Positions 8,681 to 17,496 of a DNA stretch of 64,000 nucleotides are shown here, one piece after another. This DNA comes from Alistipes timonensis JC136 (GTDB lineage: Bacteria; Bacteroidota; Bacteroidia; Bacteroidales; Rikenellaceae). The stretch lies in contig NZ_FNRI01000003.1 of NCBI RefSeq assembly GCF_900107675.1, forward strand, positions 248,001 to 312,000. The letters run 5' to 3'. The translations under genes were made by a program, and so were the position numbers. The notes under the pieces are model-generated. The model was not told the origin of the DNA. It was given only the letters and a program-made list of their open reading frames with translations, and did not search any database. Numbering within the stretch: the stretch's first letter is position 1; every line of letters starts with the position of its first letter.

Positions 8681-10150
8681 TCAACTCCTTTTCAGCACCG
8701 AACGCAGCATCGCCCCCAGGTCGATCCGCTCACGGCGGACGAGGTAGGCGGCATACAACGCAAAGAGCACTATATTAAACGCATAGCTTACGAACATATT
8801 GCCTGTGCAGGACGATACGGCCTCACAAGCGGCGAAAATGACGAGCGCCGCGGCGACATACTCGCCGATGCGGCGCCAGTCGTAGGGCGTCGGGTAGTAG
8901 CGGCGGTTGAGCCACCAACTGACGGCGACCATTACCGATTCGCTCGCCAGGCGCGCCCAGGCGGCTCCGTAATAGCCCCACAACGGGATGAGCCACAATC
9001 CGAAAGCGAGCATGGCGACGAGTCCCGAACCCGTGACCACGATGGCCAGCGAGGTGCGCTCCTCGCGTTTGTACCAAAACGAGAGGTTGAGCCAGACGCC
9101 CGTGAGGACGTTGGCTCCCAGCACCACCGGCAGAATGAAGATGCCCTCGCGGAAGTCCCGTCCCACGATCAGCGCGAACACGTCGCGGAAGAGCGCGATG
9201 GCGAGGAAAATCACCATCGAGGCCATGACGTAGTATTTCAGCGCCGCGGCGTTCATCTGCACGAAATCCGACTTTTTGAAGTTCGAGAGGAAAAACGGTT
9301 CGGCGGCAAGGCGGTACATCTGGTAAAAGAGCATCATCACCACGGCGATCTTGGTGATGGCGCCGTAGACGCCCAGCTGCGCCATAGCCCCCTCGGGAAC
9401 GAGGTATTTAATCAACTGACGGTCGATAAACTCGTTGGCCGTGCCGGCCAGTCCGCCCACTAGCAGCGGCAGCGAATAGGCGAAAACGGCGACGAGCAGC
9501 GCCCAGTTGATCCTGGGAACCGTGCGGTCGACGGTCGTCAGCATCAGGCCCCATGTCACGACGCTGGCAATCAGGTTGGCGACAAAGACCCAGCCCACCC
9601 CGAACTCCGTAGCGAAAAGCCCCGCAGCGCCGAACCCGAAGGCCAGAACCACGTTCAGAACCACGTTGAGAGCTTTCAGCCCCACGAAAGTCATGGCCCG
9701 ACCCTGTTCGCGCAGCCGCGAGAAAGGAATGCAGGCCCAGACGTCGAAGAGAATGATCAGACCGACCCAGACGACATATTCCGGATGCGACACATACGCC
9801 TCGCCCATGGCATGGGCGATACCGTCGCGGAAAAAGGCCATTGCGAGGAAAAAGACCGCGGCGGCAAGCGACGTGACGCCCCATGTGGTGGCGAAAAGCC
9901 GTCGTTTGGCGGCTTTCACATCCCCGCCGGCCTCTTCGGCCTTGGCCGAAAAACGGAAATAGCTCGACTCCATACCCATTGTCAGCAGCGTGAGCGCCAG
10001 CGGGATAAGGGCGTAGATGTCGGTGACGACGCCGTAGGTCTCCTGGCCGAAAATGCGCGTGTAGTAAGGCGTGAGCAGATAGCTCAGAAACCTCACCACG
10101 ATGGTGCTGATACCGTAGACGGCAGTTTGTTTGGCCAGTTTTTCGAGCAT
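8681..10150 (-). CDS. Polysaccharide/O-antigen flippase (Wzx/MATE-like, MOP superfamily)
   Basis: A 489-residue integral membrane protein with 12-14 predicted helices. The start LAKQTAVYGISTIVVRFLSYLLTPYYTRIFGQETYGVVTDIYAL is the standard opening of Wzx-type lipid-linked oligosaccharide flippases, with helices continuing to the C terminus (YAFNIVLFALYAAYLV). Proteins of this group flip undecaprenyl-linked glycans across the inner membrane; MurJ also belongs to the superfamily, but the sequence looks closer to the polysaccharide-synthesis branch. No glycosyltransferases are adjacent, so the cargo is unknown. A -7 box (TATATTTG, minus strand, 10170-10177) sits 20 bp before the start. Confidence 0.85.
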   Translation of the reverse strand: MLEKLAKQTAVYGISTIVVRFLSYLLTPYYTRIFGQETYGVVTDIYALIPLALTLLTMGMESSYFRFSAKAEEAGGDVKAAKRRLFATTWGVTSLAAAVFFLAMAFFRDGIAHAMGEAYVSHPEYVVWVGLIILFDVWACIPFSRLREQGRAMTFVGLKALNVVLNVVLAFGFGAAGLFATEFGVGWVFVANLIASVVTWGLMLTTVDRTVPRINWALLVAVFAYSLPLLVGGLAGTANEFIDRQLIKYLVPEGAMAQLGVYGAITKIAVVMMLFYQMYRLAAEPFFLSNFKKSDFVQMNAAALKYYVMASMVIFLAIALFRDVFALIVGRDFREGIFILPVVLGANVLTGVWLNLSFWYKREERTSLAIVVTGSGLVAMLAFGLWLIPLWGYYGAAWARLASESVMVAVSWWLNRRYYPTPYDWRRIGEYVAAALVIFAACEAVSSCTGNMFVSYAFNIVLFALYAAYLVRRERIDLGAMLRSVLKRS

Positions 10151-10169
10151 GACAGGAGTTTATAGCTTG

Positions 10170-10177
10170 CAAATATA
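10170..10177 (-). promoter_or_regulatory. Probable -7 box for the flippase/holB/folK operon
   Basis: Minus-strand TATATTTG, an exact match to the Bacteroidetes -7 element TAnnTTTG, 20 bp upstream of the flippase ATG. I do not see a good TTTG -33 element at 19-21 bp, so the call rests on the -7 box and position. Confidence 0.5.
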
Positions 10178-10244
10178 CGAAATTTACCGGGAAAAGTCTT
10201 CTTTCTTTGAAAGAAGGGAAAAAAGAGGACTGTACTTTTGATGC

Positions 10245-10278
10245 CAAAACCGCCTCTCAAAGAGGAGGGGCGGTTTTG
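10245..10278. terminator. Strong hairpin downstream of corA
   Basis: Perfect 10-bp arms CAAAACCGCC (10245-10254) and GGCGGTTTTG (10269-10278), with a nested CCTCT/AGAGG stem inside the loop. It lies about 120 bp past the corA stop and upstream of the flippase promoter, so it probably ends corA transcription. Just before it is ACTTTTGATGCCAAAA (10234-10249), a 16-mer that recurs at 13689-13704. Confidence 0.55.
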
Positions 10279-10396
10279 ATTTAAGTGGAGCAGGTTTGCG
10301 CTTAAACGAAGCGGGACGCGGATGGGCGGTATCGGAATACGTCCCATTCGCGCCCAGCAAGAGCAAGTGCGAAGATGCCCTATAAAATCGAAAATA

Positions 10397-11380
<984 letters not shown>

Positions 11381-11449
11381 AAGACGCTCTCTTAAGGTTC
11401 GTGAATCCGTTTACGTGCAGAGAGGCGGATTTCCGGTCCGCTAAGCTCT

Positions 11450-12007
11450 TCAGCCGGGATTGGCCCGCGGTGCTACCTTGAGGCCCGAGTCCCAGAACTG
11501 TTTAAGCGCTTTGTCTTTCTGATTGTCGAAGATGTAGTCGAAACGCGAGAGCCCCTCGTAAGCCTGCCCGGGATCGGCGGCAAAGGCCGATTCGAGGACC
11601 GCCTCATAGCCGTGTTCGAGGCCAAAGGTCAGTGCATGCTGCAGGGCTTCGACCGTCTCGGGCTCCACGTCGCCGTGAGCCACCCAGACGGCAAACGCGA
11701 AGGGGAGTTTTCCGAAGGGTTTCCACGCCCCGACCAGCGGGTCGTCGTCCGCAAGCAGCGCCGCTTTGGCGGCAGGGACGCCGCCGACACAGTATTCGGT
11801 GACGATGCGGGCATCCTCCAGCGAGGGCACGGCGGCGGCAGGCATCAGGGCGATGTCGGCACGACGGTCGGAAAAAATGCGGATTACCTCTTCGGGATCG
11901 GACAACAGCAATTCGGCGCGGAGGTTACCTTCGCGCTGGATACCATAGATGAATGGGGTCGTGCTGAGACACGACACGACGGCTATACGTGGAACTATGA
12001 CCATCAT
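11450..12007 (-). CDS. MqnA-like (menaquinone synthesis/periplasmic-binding fold) protein, internally shortened
   Basis: A 185-residue protein whose two ends match MqnA (chorismate dehydratase of the futalosine menaquinone pathway, normally about 250-290 residues): IAVVSCLSTTPFIYGI and RRADIALMPAAAVPSLEDARIVTEYCVGG at the start, KLPFAFAVWVAHGDVEPETVEALQHALTFGLEHGYEAV at the end. The middle, which should span some 60-70 residues of the second lobe, is reduced to about 15 residues (83-97). The Asn expected in the SYLNTxPF motif is Ser here. The frame is intact, so this is a remodelled protein or an in-frame deletion remnant rather than a frameshift. Catalysis is doubtful. A -7 box lies just upstream at 12039-12046. 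Confidence 0.6.
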   Translation of the reverse strand: MMVIVPRIAVVSCLSTTPFIYGIQREGNLRAELLLSDPEEVIRIFSDRRADIALMPAAAVPSLEDARIVTEYCVGGVPAAKAALLADDDPLVGAWKPFGKLPFAFAVWVAHGDVEPETVEALQHALTFGLEHGYEAVLESAFAADPGQAYEGLSRFDYIFDNQKDKALKQFWDSGLKVAPRANPG

Positions 12008-12038
12008 CCATAAGGTGTAAAACTGTTGGTTTGCGGAA

Positions 12039-12046
12039 CAAAGATA
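12039..12046 (-). promoter_or_regulatory. Probable -7 box for the MqnA-like gene
   Basis: Minus-strand TATCTTTG (TAnnTTTG) 32 bp upstream of the ATG at 12005-12007. No convincing -33 TTTG at the usual distance. Confidence 0.45.
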
Positions 12047-12102
12047 GCACTTATTCCGGAAAAACGGGAATAATACAACAGATTTCTTTTTCCCAAACGA
12101 TT

Positions 12103-12136
12103 CCGGCCCCGGAAACGCCAGGGTTTCCGGGGCCGG
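12103..12136. terminator. Hairpin terminator after the GH27 gene
   Basis: Perfect 13-bp arms (12103-12115 and 12124-12136; CCGGCCCCGGAAA and its complement) around an 8-base loop, 21 bp past the alpha-galactosidase stop codon in the direction of transcription. Strong GC stem without a long T run. Confidence 0.6.
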
Positions 12137-12157
12137 GCAGGACGGAGGCGAAACGGA

Positions 12158-13381
12158 TTATTTCTTTTTCACGGGGGTCAGGCGGTAAAGCACCACGTCC
12201 TCGGCCGGAACGACCACCTCGCGGACGCGGTTCGTGCGGAACGGTTTGCCCCCGAACCAGAGGTCGCGCCCCTCGTAGACGATTTTGTCGAAATCGGTCG
12301 AACGCTGCGAAACCTCCACGTCGGTGAAGCAGAAGCGCTGCCAGTCGATCATGTAGCGGCGCGGCTCGAGCGTCCGGTTGAGCAGGCAGAAGGCCCAGTC
12401 GCCGCCGGCGAGCGGTTTGAACCACACTTCCAGCCCGTTATCCGTCTCATAACGAAGCCCCTGAACGCCCAGCGAATCCTGGTCGATGGCGATCACGTCC
12501 CGGTCGAGCAGAATGGCCGCCGTCTCGTCCGACATCGTGCGGACATCGTTGCCCAGGATGAGCGGCGCCGCCATCATGCACCACATCGTGAAATGCGCAC
12601 GGTCCTGGTTGACAGACATCCCGTTGCCCACCTCGAGCATGTCGGGATCGTTCCAGTGGCCCGGTCCGGCAAAACGGCGCAGACCGGCGTTGGAATCGAG
12701 GTTTTCGAGCACGGTGCGGGGCCGCCAGTCGACTTTGAAATCGGCCGGATCGGAGAAGGCGAGACCGATGTCCTGCGTCGTGCGCCACAGATGGCCGACC
12801 TCCTGCGCCCACTCCCAGGGCTTGTTGGTGCCCCATTCGCAGATCGAAAAGAGGATCGGGCGGCCTGCGGCGCGGAGTGCGTCGCGCATGAGCGTATAGG
12901 CCCCGACCGGGTTGACATTCTCGCTGTTGCACCAGTCGTATTTCAGGTAGTCGATCCCCCAGCGGGCATATTGGAGCGCATCCTGGTACTCGTGGCCGAG
13001 GCTGCCGAAACGCAGGGCACAGGTCTTGCATCCGGCATCGGAGTAGATGCCCAGTTTCAGCCCTTTGGCATGCACGTAATCGGCAAGCGCCTTCATGCCG
13101 CTCGGGAAACGCTCGGGATCGCACTGCGGAAATCCGTCGGCATCGCGCTCGGCGGCGTGCCAGCAGTCGTCGATATTGAGGTAAACGTATCCGGCATCGG
13201 CGAGGCCCGAAGAGACCAGCGCGTCGGCAATCTCCCGAATCATCTTTTCATCGACATTGCAGGCGAATTTGTTCCACGAACTCCAGCCCATCGGCGGAGT
13301 GTCGGCAAGCCCCTCCCACTTCTGGGCCTGGGAGACCGCCGCACAGCAAAGGGCGGCGCAAAGCAGAAAGATACGTTTCAT
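12158..13381 (-). CDS. Secreted alpha-galactosidase, glycoside hydrolase family 27
   Basis: A 407-residue enzyme with a Sec signal peptide (1 to about 19, AAVSQAQ), so periplasmic. The GH27 (beta/alpha)8 barrel is complete: TPPMGWSSWNKFACNVDE near residue 29, NIDDCW near 70, nucleophile Asp149 in YLKYDWC, acid/base Asp204 in WRTTQDIG, and GPGHWNDPDMLEVG. A C-terminal beta-sandwich follows (from about 300). It hydrolyses terminal alpha-1,6 or alpha-1,3 galactose. Monocistronic by context: hairpin downstream, own promoter upstream, divergent from the phage-derived island. Confidence 0.93.
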   Translation of the reverse strand: MKRIFLLCAALCCAAVSQAQKWEGLADTPPMGWSSWNKFACNVDEKMIREIADALVSSGLADAGYVYLNIDDCWHAAERDADGFPQCDPERFPSGMKALADYVHAKGLKLGIYSDAGCKTCALRFGSLGHEYQDALQYARWGIDYLKYDWCNSENVNPVGAYTLMRDALRAAGRPILFSICEWGTNKPWEWAQEVGHLWRTTQDIGLAFSDPADFKVDWRPRTVLENLDSNAGLRRFAGPGHWNDPDMLEVGNGMSVNQDRAHFTMWCMMAAPLILGNDVRTMSDETAAILLDRDVIAIDQDSLGVQGLRYETDNGLEVWFKPLAGGDWAFCLLNRTLEPRRYMIDWQRFCFTDVEVSQRSTDFDKIVYEGRDLWFGGKPFRTNRVREVVVPAEDVVLYRLTPVKKK

Positions 13382-13446
13382 CGCTATTTTCGGTTCAGGT
13401 TAGTAAATAAATTTAATTTGAATCGAGATTTCTATAAAAATCCTTA

Positions 13447-13454
13447 CAAATATA
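13447..13454 (-). promoter_or_regulatory. Probable -7 box for the alpha-galactosidase gene
   Basis: Minus-strand TATATTTG, 66 bp upstream of the start codon. The DNA between here and the gene is very AT-rich (13400-13455), unlike the surrounding genes. No clear -33 element. Confidence 0.45.
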
Positions 13455-13481
13455 ACTGCTTTTCCCGGATATACGGCCCGT

Positions 13482-13672
13482 TTTTCCACAAAATTTAGAA
13501 AAAGTGCGCAGGGGTATTGACAAGGGGGTATCGGCTGTCGTATATTTGTCCTGCAATTCACAGCGAGCCGTCGACGGCGTCAAAATTATCAACAGCGAGG
13601 AACTGCTCTGTTCCAATAGATTGCGAATTGTTTTCACCGATTATCAACAGATTTTCAACCGTTTTATCGACA
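13482..13672 (+). promoter_or_regulatory. Cluster of DnaA-box-like 9-mers
   Basis: One match to the DnaA-box consensus TTWTNCACA, TTTTCCACA, at 13482-13490; then TTATCAACA at 13586-13594; then four same-strand 9-mers at about one helical turn: TTTTCACCG (13631), TTATCAACA (13641), TTTTCAACC (13652) and TTATCGACA (13664). An AT-rich stretch (13400-13455) lies to the left. Such phased arrays occur at replication origins and at DnaA-regulated promoters. Only the 13482 site is canonical, so the call is tentative. Confidence 0.4.
13517..13548 (+). promoter_or_regulatory. Probable promoter reading into the phage-derived island
   Basis: TTG at 13517-13519, 21 bp, then TATATTTG at 13541-13548: a good Bacteroidetes promoter. 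The first plus-strand gene starts at 13884, which would give an untranslated leader of about 330 bases containing the DnaA-box-like array. Confidence 0.5.
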
Positions 13673-13883
13673 GTTTGAACATCCTTGGACTTTTGATGCC
13701 AAAAGCTCCAAAGCCACCGGCACAAGACGCCGGATTCAAAGACTGCGGCAGCATTTTGCGCATCAACACCCGATCCCCGCCACCGCTCTTTCTGAGACCG
13801 GTCTTTCGGATGAACATTGAGCAAGGCGGCACAAAGCGCGCACGAAAATCGCCTTTATTTTCCCATTTCCTAAAAATCCCATT
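13549..13883 (+). other. Leader/intergenic region before the phage-derived island
   Basis: No convincing gene. Open frames here lack start context and have no recognisable similarity. It holds the DnaA-box-like array, a copy of the ACTTTTGATGCCAAAA 16-mer (13689-13704, also at 10234-10249), and a short CCGGC/GCCGG stem near 13718-13733. If transcribed from the 13517-13548 promoter it is a long 5' leader. Confidence 0.4.
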
Positions 13884-14888
13884 ATGCAATTCACACAAAT
13901 TCCCCAACAGTATGCCCCGCTCGGCGGAAAGCTCCGCTACGCCGTCGGGCAGGCGGCGGCCGGGAACATCGACATCCGCATCGTCGATGCCGCGGCCGGG
14001 ATCGCGGACGCGGCCGGACCGGTCGGCGACGGAAGCGCCCTGCTGGGTGCGAAGCGGTTCGCAGCGGTGACTGAGGCCGGATTCGACATCGCACCCTACC
14101 TGCGCCGCCGCGTGCAATTCGTCCCCGCAACGGGCGGCACAGGGTTTCACGCCGCAGCGGGCCGGACGGTCACGGCCCTCGTCGAAGCGGCGATGACGGG
14201 CGGAGCCGTCGAAGCCGTCTCCCCGGCACGCACGTTCCGGCCCGGCGCCGGGAGCGCCGAAGCGCCTTGTCTGCTGACCTCGATGCCCCTCAGCCGCCTG
14301 ATTCCCGATGGGACGTGCGACGAACTGACGCTGTTGACCGACGGGCCCTGCACCGTGACGGTGACCGCGCTGGCCGGGGACACCACCTCCGCCGAAAGTT
14401 ACCGTGCGGCGGAGGCCGGACTCCACCTTTTCCGCCTCGACCTGCGCGATTTCCCCGATGCGGAGTCGCTGACGGTGGATGCCGGGGCGTGCGGCACGGT
14501 AGCTTACGCCGTAATCCCGGCCCGGCAGGAGGCCGTGCGGCTCGCCTGGCGCAGTCGGGCGGGATCGGTCGAGCACTACTCCTTTCCCGTGGTGCAGACG
14601 GCGGTCGTCCGGAGCGTCCGGCAGCAGGCATACGGTCCCGACGGACGCACGGCAGCGACGGCAGAGACGGACCGCGAGACGGTGCTCGTATCGGCCTACG
14701 AGGGCCGGCAGGTATTGGAGGCTCTTGCAGAACTGACGGCGGCACCCGAGGTCTGGATCGCCGACGGCGACAGCTACACCCCGGTGGACATTGCCACCGA
14801 TGAAGCCATCGTACAGCGTCACGGCACGCTGAGCTGTCTGGAGATCGCCGTTCGTCCCAAACGCAAAACCCGCACGTCATGGAACTGA
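13884..14888 (+). CDS. Putative phage tail/distal-tail-like structural protein
   Basis: A 334-residue soluble protein without signal peptide. The opening TQIPQQYAPLGGKLRYAV, predicted all-beta make-up and position directly before the larger hub-like protein resemble distal-tail or tail-completion proteins of Bacteroidetes siphophages, which begin with a similar NxYxPxxxxxxYxV pattern. The assignment is by weak pattern and context, not a firm motif. It is the first gene of the island and its 3' end overlaps the next gene by 10 bp. Confidence 0.45.
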   Translation: MQFTQIPQQYAPLGGKLRYAVGQAAAGNIDIRIVDAAAGIADAAGPVGDGSALLGAKRFAAVTEAGFDIAPYLRRRVQFVPATGGTGFHAAAGRTVTALVEAAMTGGAVEAVSPARTFRPGAGSAEAPCLLTSMPLSRLIPDGTCDELTLLTDGPCTVTVTALAGDTTSAESYRAAEAGLHLFRLDLRDFPDAESLTVDAGACGTVAYAVIPARQEAVRLAWRSRAGSVEHYSFPVVQTAVVRSVRQQAYGPDGRTAATAETDRETVLVSAYEGRQVLEALAELTAAPEVWIADGDSYTPVDIATDEAIVQRHGTLSCLEIAVRPKRKTRTSWN

Positions 14889-17230
14889 CGATCGACGGAC
14901 AGCCCTGCGACCTGGGCACGAAAGCCATCGCCGTACCCGGTTACAACGCCGCGAAACTGGCCGGTCCGGAGGCCTGCCGCGAGGGGCGGTCGCTGAAAGT
15001 CACGATCCCGGCAACGCCCCGCAACGACGCCGTGGCGGCCTTTGCCGGGGACCCCCATGCCGCCGGGCGGTTCAACGAAACGCTCCACACGGCGGAGCTG
15101 ACGGCAGAGGGTTCAACGCTGATCGGCGGAACGGTGCGGCTGCTGGCCTCGTCGGAGGCGGGTTACACGCTCGAAATCCGCGACGGCGGCGCCGGATGGG
15201 CAGAGAACGCCGCCCGCAGGATGTTTTCCGCCCTGGGCGTGGCGTGGCAGGGGGAACTGACGCCGACGACGGTCTTCGAAAGCTGGACGAATGCGTCGCC
15301 CGTGAAGTTCTTCCCCATTCACCGCGACGAATACGAACAGCAAAACAGTTCGCAGGACTTGCTTCCCGCCGAAAGGCTCCTCTCGGTGGACGACTACCAT
15401 CCCTTTCTGCACATCGCCACCCTCGTCGGGCAGCTCTTTTCCGAAGCGGGTTACAGCGTGAAGAGCCGTTTTCTGGAATCGGCGTTTTTCCGCTCGCTCT
15501 ACATGAGCGGGGCCTACTCCTCGCGCGACACCACGGCGGCGGCCAACCGCATGGGCTTCGCGGCCCGGAGGCTGGCCCCGGCAACGGCGACGGCCAACGA
15601 GCTGGGACGGGTCACGGCCAATCCCAAGGCGATAGCCAACACGGTGGGCAACATCGTCGACACGGCCACGCCGCAGAGCGTCGATACGGACGGCCAAGCC
15701 GTCAGCGGACTCTACAACAACGGCAACTGCTTCTCGACGGACAACGGCAAGATCGTCTTCACGCCGCCCACGGAGGTCAACGTCGGATTCGAGTACTACC
15801 TGAAATACACCACCTCGCACCGCATCGTCTCCCGCACCCGTCTCAAAGGCTTCGACACGATCTATCTCGGGCCGGGATCGGAATTCCGGTTCGAACTGGC
15901 CAACCGTTACAGGGACCTCCGCGACGCGATCGTGCCGAACTTCACCTACCGGGCGCTGGTCTTCGACCACGTCGCAGGGTCGCAGTATCGCCTCGTCTAC
16001 GTCCGCAACGGCACGGCAGGCACGGTGTGGACCGATTTCGCGGCCCGCTCGGCGCAGGTCACGACCCCGGCTTCGGGGACCGTAGCCCAACCGGCGCTGC
16101 TGGTCCGGAGCGGCTCGCAATGGGCGCCCTATGCCGGGGACTGGGCGCTCTACAACGGCTATGTCGACGAGACGGGCGAAACGACCGTCGAGGTGCGGCT
16201 CCGCACAGTCGCCGAGAGCGTTTCGCCGCAGTCACCCAAGTATTTCAACCTGATCTATTTCACGGGAGCCGAGGAGGGGATGAAGCTGACGCTGCACAAA
16301 GAGTGCGCGCTGCGCCCGCGCTTCCTTTCGGGACCCGGATTCGGGTCGCGGATCATCTTCGCCGACGTGGCGCAGCACCGCATCCGGCAGGCGGAACTGC
16401 TCGAAGCATTGGCGCATCTCTTCAACCTGCGGTTCTACACCGAGGAGGCGACCCGGACGGTGTGGATCGAACCCGAAGGGGAGTTCTTCGGGGCGGGTCC
16501 CGAGGCGGACTGGAGCCGCAGGACGGATTTCTCGCAGCCGGTCGAACGGCGGGAGATCGTTCCGGAAGTTCACGAAGTGCGGACATGGCGCTATCAGGAC
16601 GGCGACGGGGCCGTGACACGTTTCGACGCCGGAGAGGAGTCGCCGCTGGGGGCGTGGAGTTTCGACACCGGGTCTTATGCCGCGTTGCAGGGCGAAAAGG
16701 TCGTGCGCAACCCGCTGTTCGCCCCCTCGCTCAGCACGGCCGGGCACTACCTCAACGCTCCGTCGGCGCTGATCCTCCGGGTCGGCGACCGCGACGACGC
16801 GGAGGAGGAGGGCACCAACTTCACGCCCCGCATCGTCCGCTATGCCGGAATGCGTCCGCTCCCCGCGGGCGAACGGTGGGGCTACCCTTCGGGGCAGGCC
16901 GAGTATCCGTTAGCGGCGTTCCACCTCGCCGGGGACGAGGGGTTCACGCTCTGTTTCGAGGACCGCGACGGGCAGGCGGGACTGCACCGCTACTACGACC
17001 GCCAGGTACGCCGGGAGGCCGCCCGCGAACGCATCACCCTCTCGCTGCGGCTCGCACCCCACGAGTTCGAAGCGCTCTTCACGCCCGGCACGGGAGCCCC
17101 GGACATCCGTTCGGTCTTCCGCATCGACACCGGGGCGGGCGTGGTCCGGGCCACACTCCATGCCGTCGGCGACTACGATCCCGAAAAGGCCTCGGTGCGC
17201 TGCACGTTCAACCGGCTGACGGAGGACTGA
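14879..17230 (+). CDS. Putative phage tail hub/baseplate protein
   Basis: A 783-residue protein. The start MELTIDGQPCDLGTKAIAVPGYN and the segment ADVAQHRIRQAELLEALAHLFNLRFYTEEATRTVWIEP (about residues 500-540) match the pattern seen in tail hub or tail-associated proteins of Bacteroidetes phages, where a module deciding tail-tip assembly reads like DLLKAFxxMFNLxFxxDxxxxxIxIEP. Predicted mainly beta, no signal peptide or membrane helix. The following gene overlaps it by 1 bp (TGATG). Specific role, for example whether it carries a cell-wall hydrolase, is not visible. Confidence 0.5.
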   Translation: MELTIDGQPCDLGTKAIAVPGYNAAKLAGPEACREGRSLKVTIPATPRNDAVAAFAGDPHAAGRFNETLHTAELTAEGSTLIGGTVRLLASSEAGYTLEIRDGGAGWAENAARRMFSALGVAWQGELTPTTVFESWTNASPVKFFPIHRDEYEQQNSSQDLLPAERLLSVDDYHPFLHIATLVGQLFSEAGYSVKSRFLESAFFRSLYMSGAYSSRDTTAAANRMGFAARRLAPATATANELGRVTANPKAIANTVGNIVDTATPQSVDTDGQAVSGLYNNGNCFSTDNGKIVFTPPTEVNVGFEYYLKYTTSHRIVSRTRLKGFDTIYLGPGSEFRFELANRYRDLRDAIVPNFTYRALVFDHVAGSQYRLVYVRNGTAGTVWTDFAARSAQVTTPASGTVAQPALLVRSGSQWAPYAGDWALYNGYVDETGETTVEVRLRTVAESVSPQSPKYFNLIYFTGAEEGMKLTLHKECALRPRFLSGPGFGSRIIFADVAQHRIRQAELLEALAHLFNLRFYTEEATRTVWIEPEGEFFGAGPEADWSRRTDFSQPVERREIVPEVHEVRTWRYQDGDGAVTRFDAGEESPLGAWSFDTGSYAALQGEKVVRNPLFAPSLSTAGHYLNAPSALILRVGDRDDAEEEGTNFTPRIVRYAGMRPLPAGERWGYPSGQAEYPLAAFHLAGDEGFTLCFEDRDGQAGLHRYYDRQVRREAARERITLSLRLAPHEFEALFTPGTGAPDIRSVFRIDTGAGVVRATLHAVGDYDPEKASVRCTFNRLTED

Positions 17231-17496
17231 TGACACGTCACGACGAAATGCTGGCCGAAACGGCGCTCCGCGAGGTCAGGGGGCTCGGGACGGCGGAGGC
17301 CGTGCAGCGGTTGTTCGAATTGGGACTCATCAGCCGCCGGGGGTGCGAACGGCAGGCCATCCGTAACGAGGTATGGCGTCTCGAAGGGGAGGGGGTGCCC
17401 CGCTGCGAGGCGCTGGAAGCAGCGGCCGGAAAATACTGCTGTTCCTACGAAAAGGCGCGCAACGCGTTTTACACCAATTACAAAAACAAATCATGA
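17230..17496 (+). CDS. Small helical protein of the phage-derived island
   Basis: An 88-residue mainly helical protein (TALREVRGLGTAEAVQRLFELGLISRRGCERQAIRNEVWRL) with a Cys pair near residue 70 (KYCCSYEKARNAFY). It could be a small DNA-binding or regulatory protein, but no helix-turn-helix motif is certain. The start ATG overlaps the stop of the hub gene (TGATG) and its stop overlaps the protease start (ATGA), so it is translationally coupled on both sides and therefore real. Confidence 0.65.
   Translation: MTRHDEMLAETALREVRGLGTAEAVQRLFELGLISRRGCERQAIRNEVWRLEGEGVPRCEALEAAAGKYCCSYEKARNAFYTNYKNKS

Noticed and set aside
13504..14070. Plus-strand frame of 188 codons in the leader before the phage island
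   Set aside because: No family signal, overlaps the first island gene in another frame, and covers the promoter and 9-mer array.
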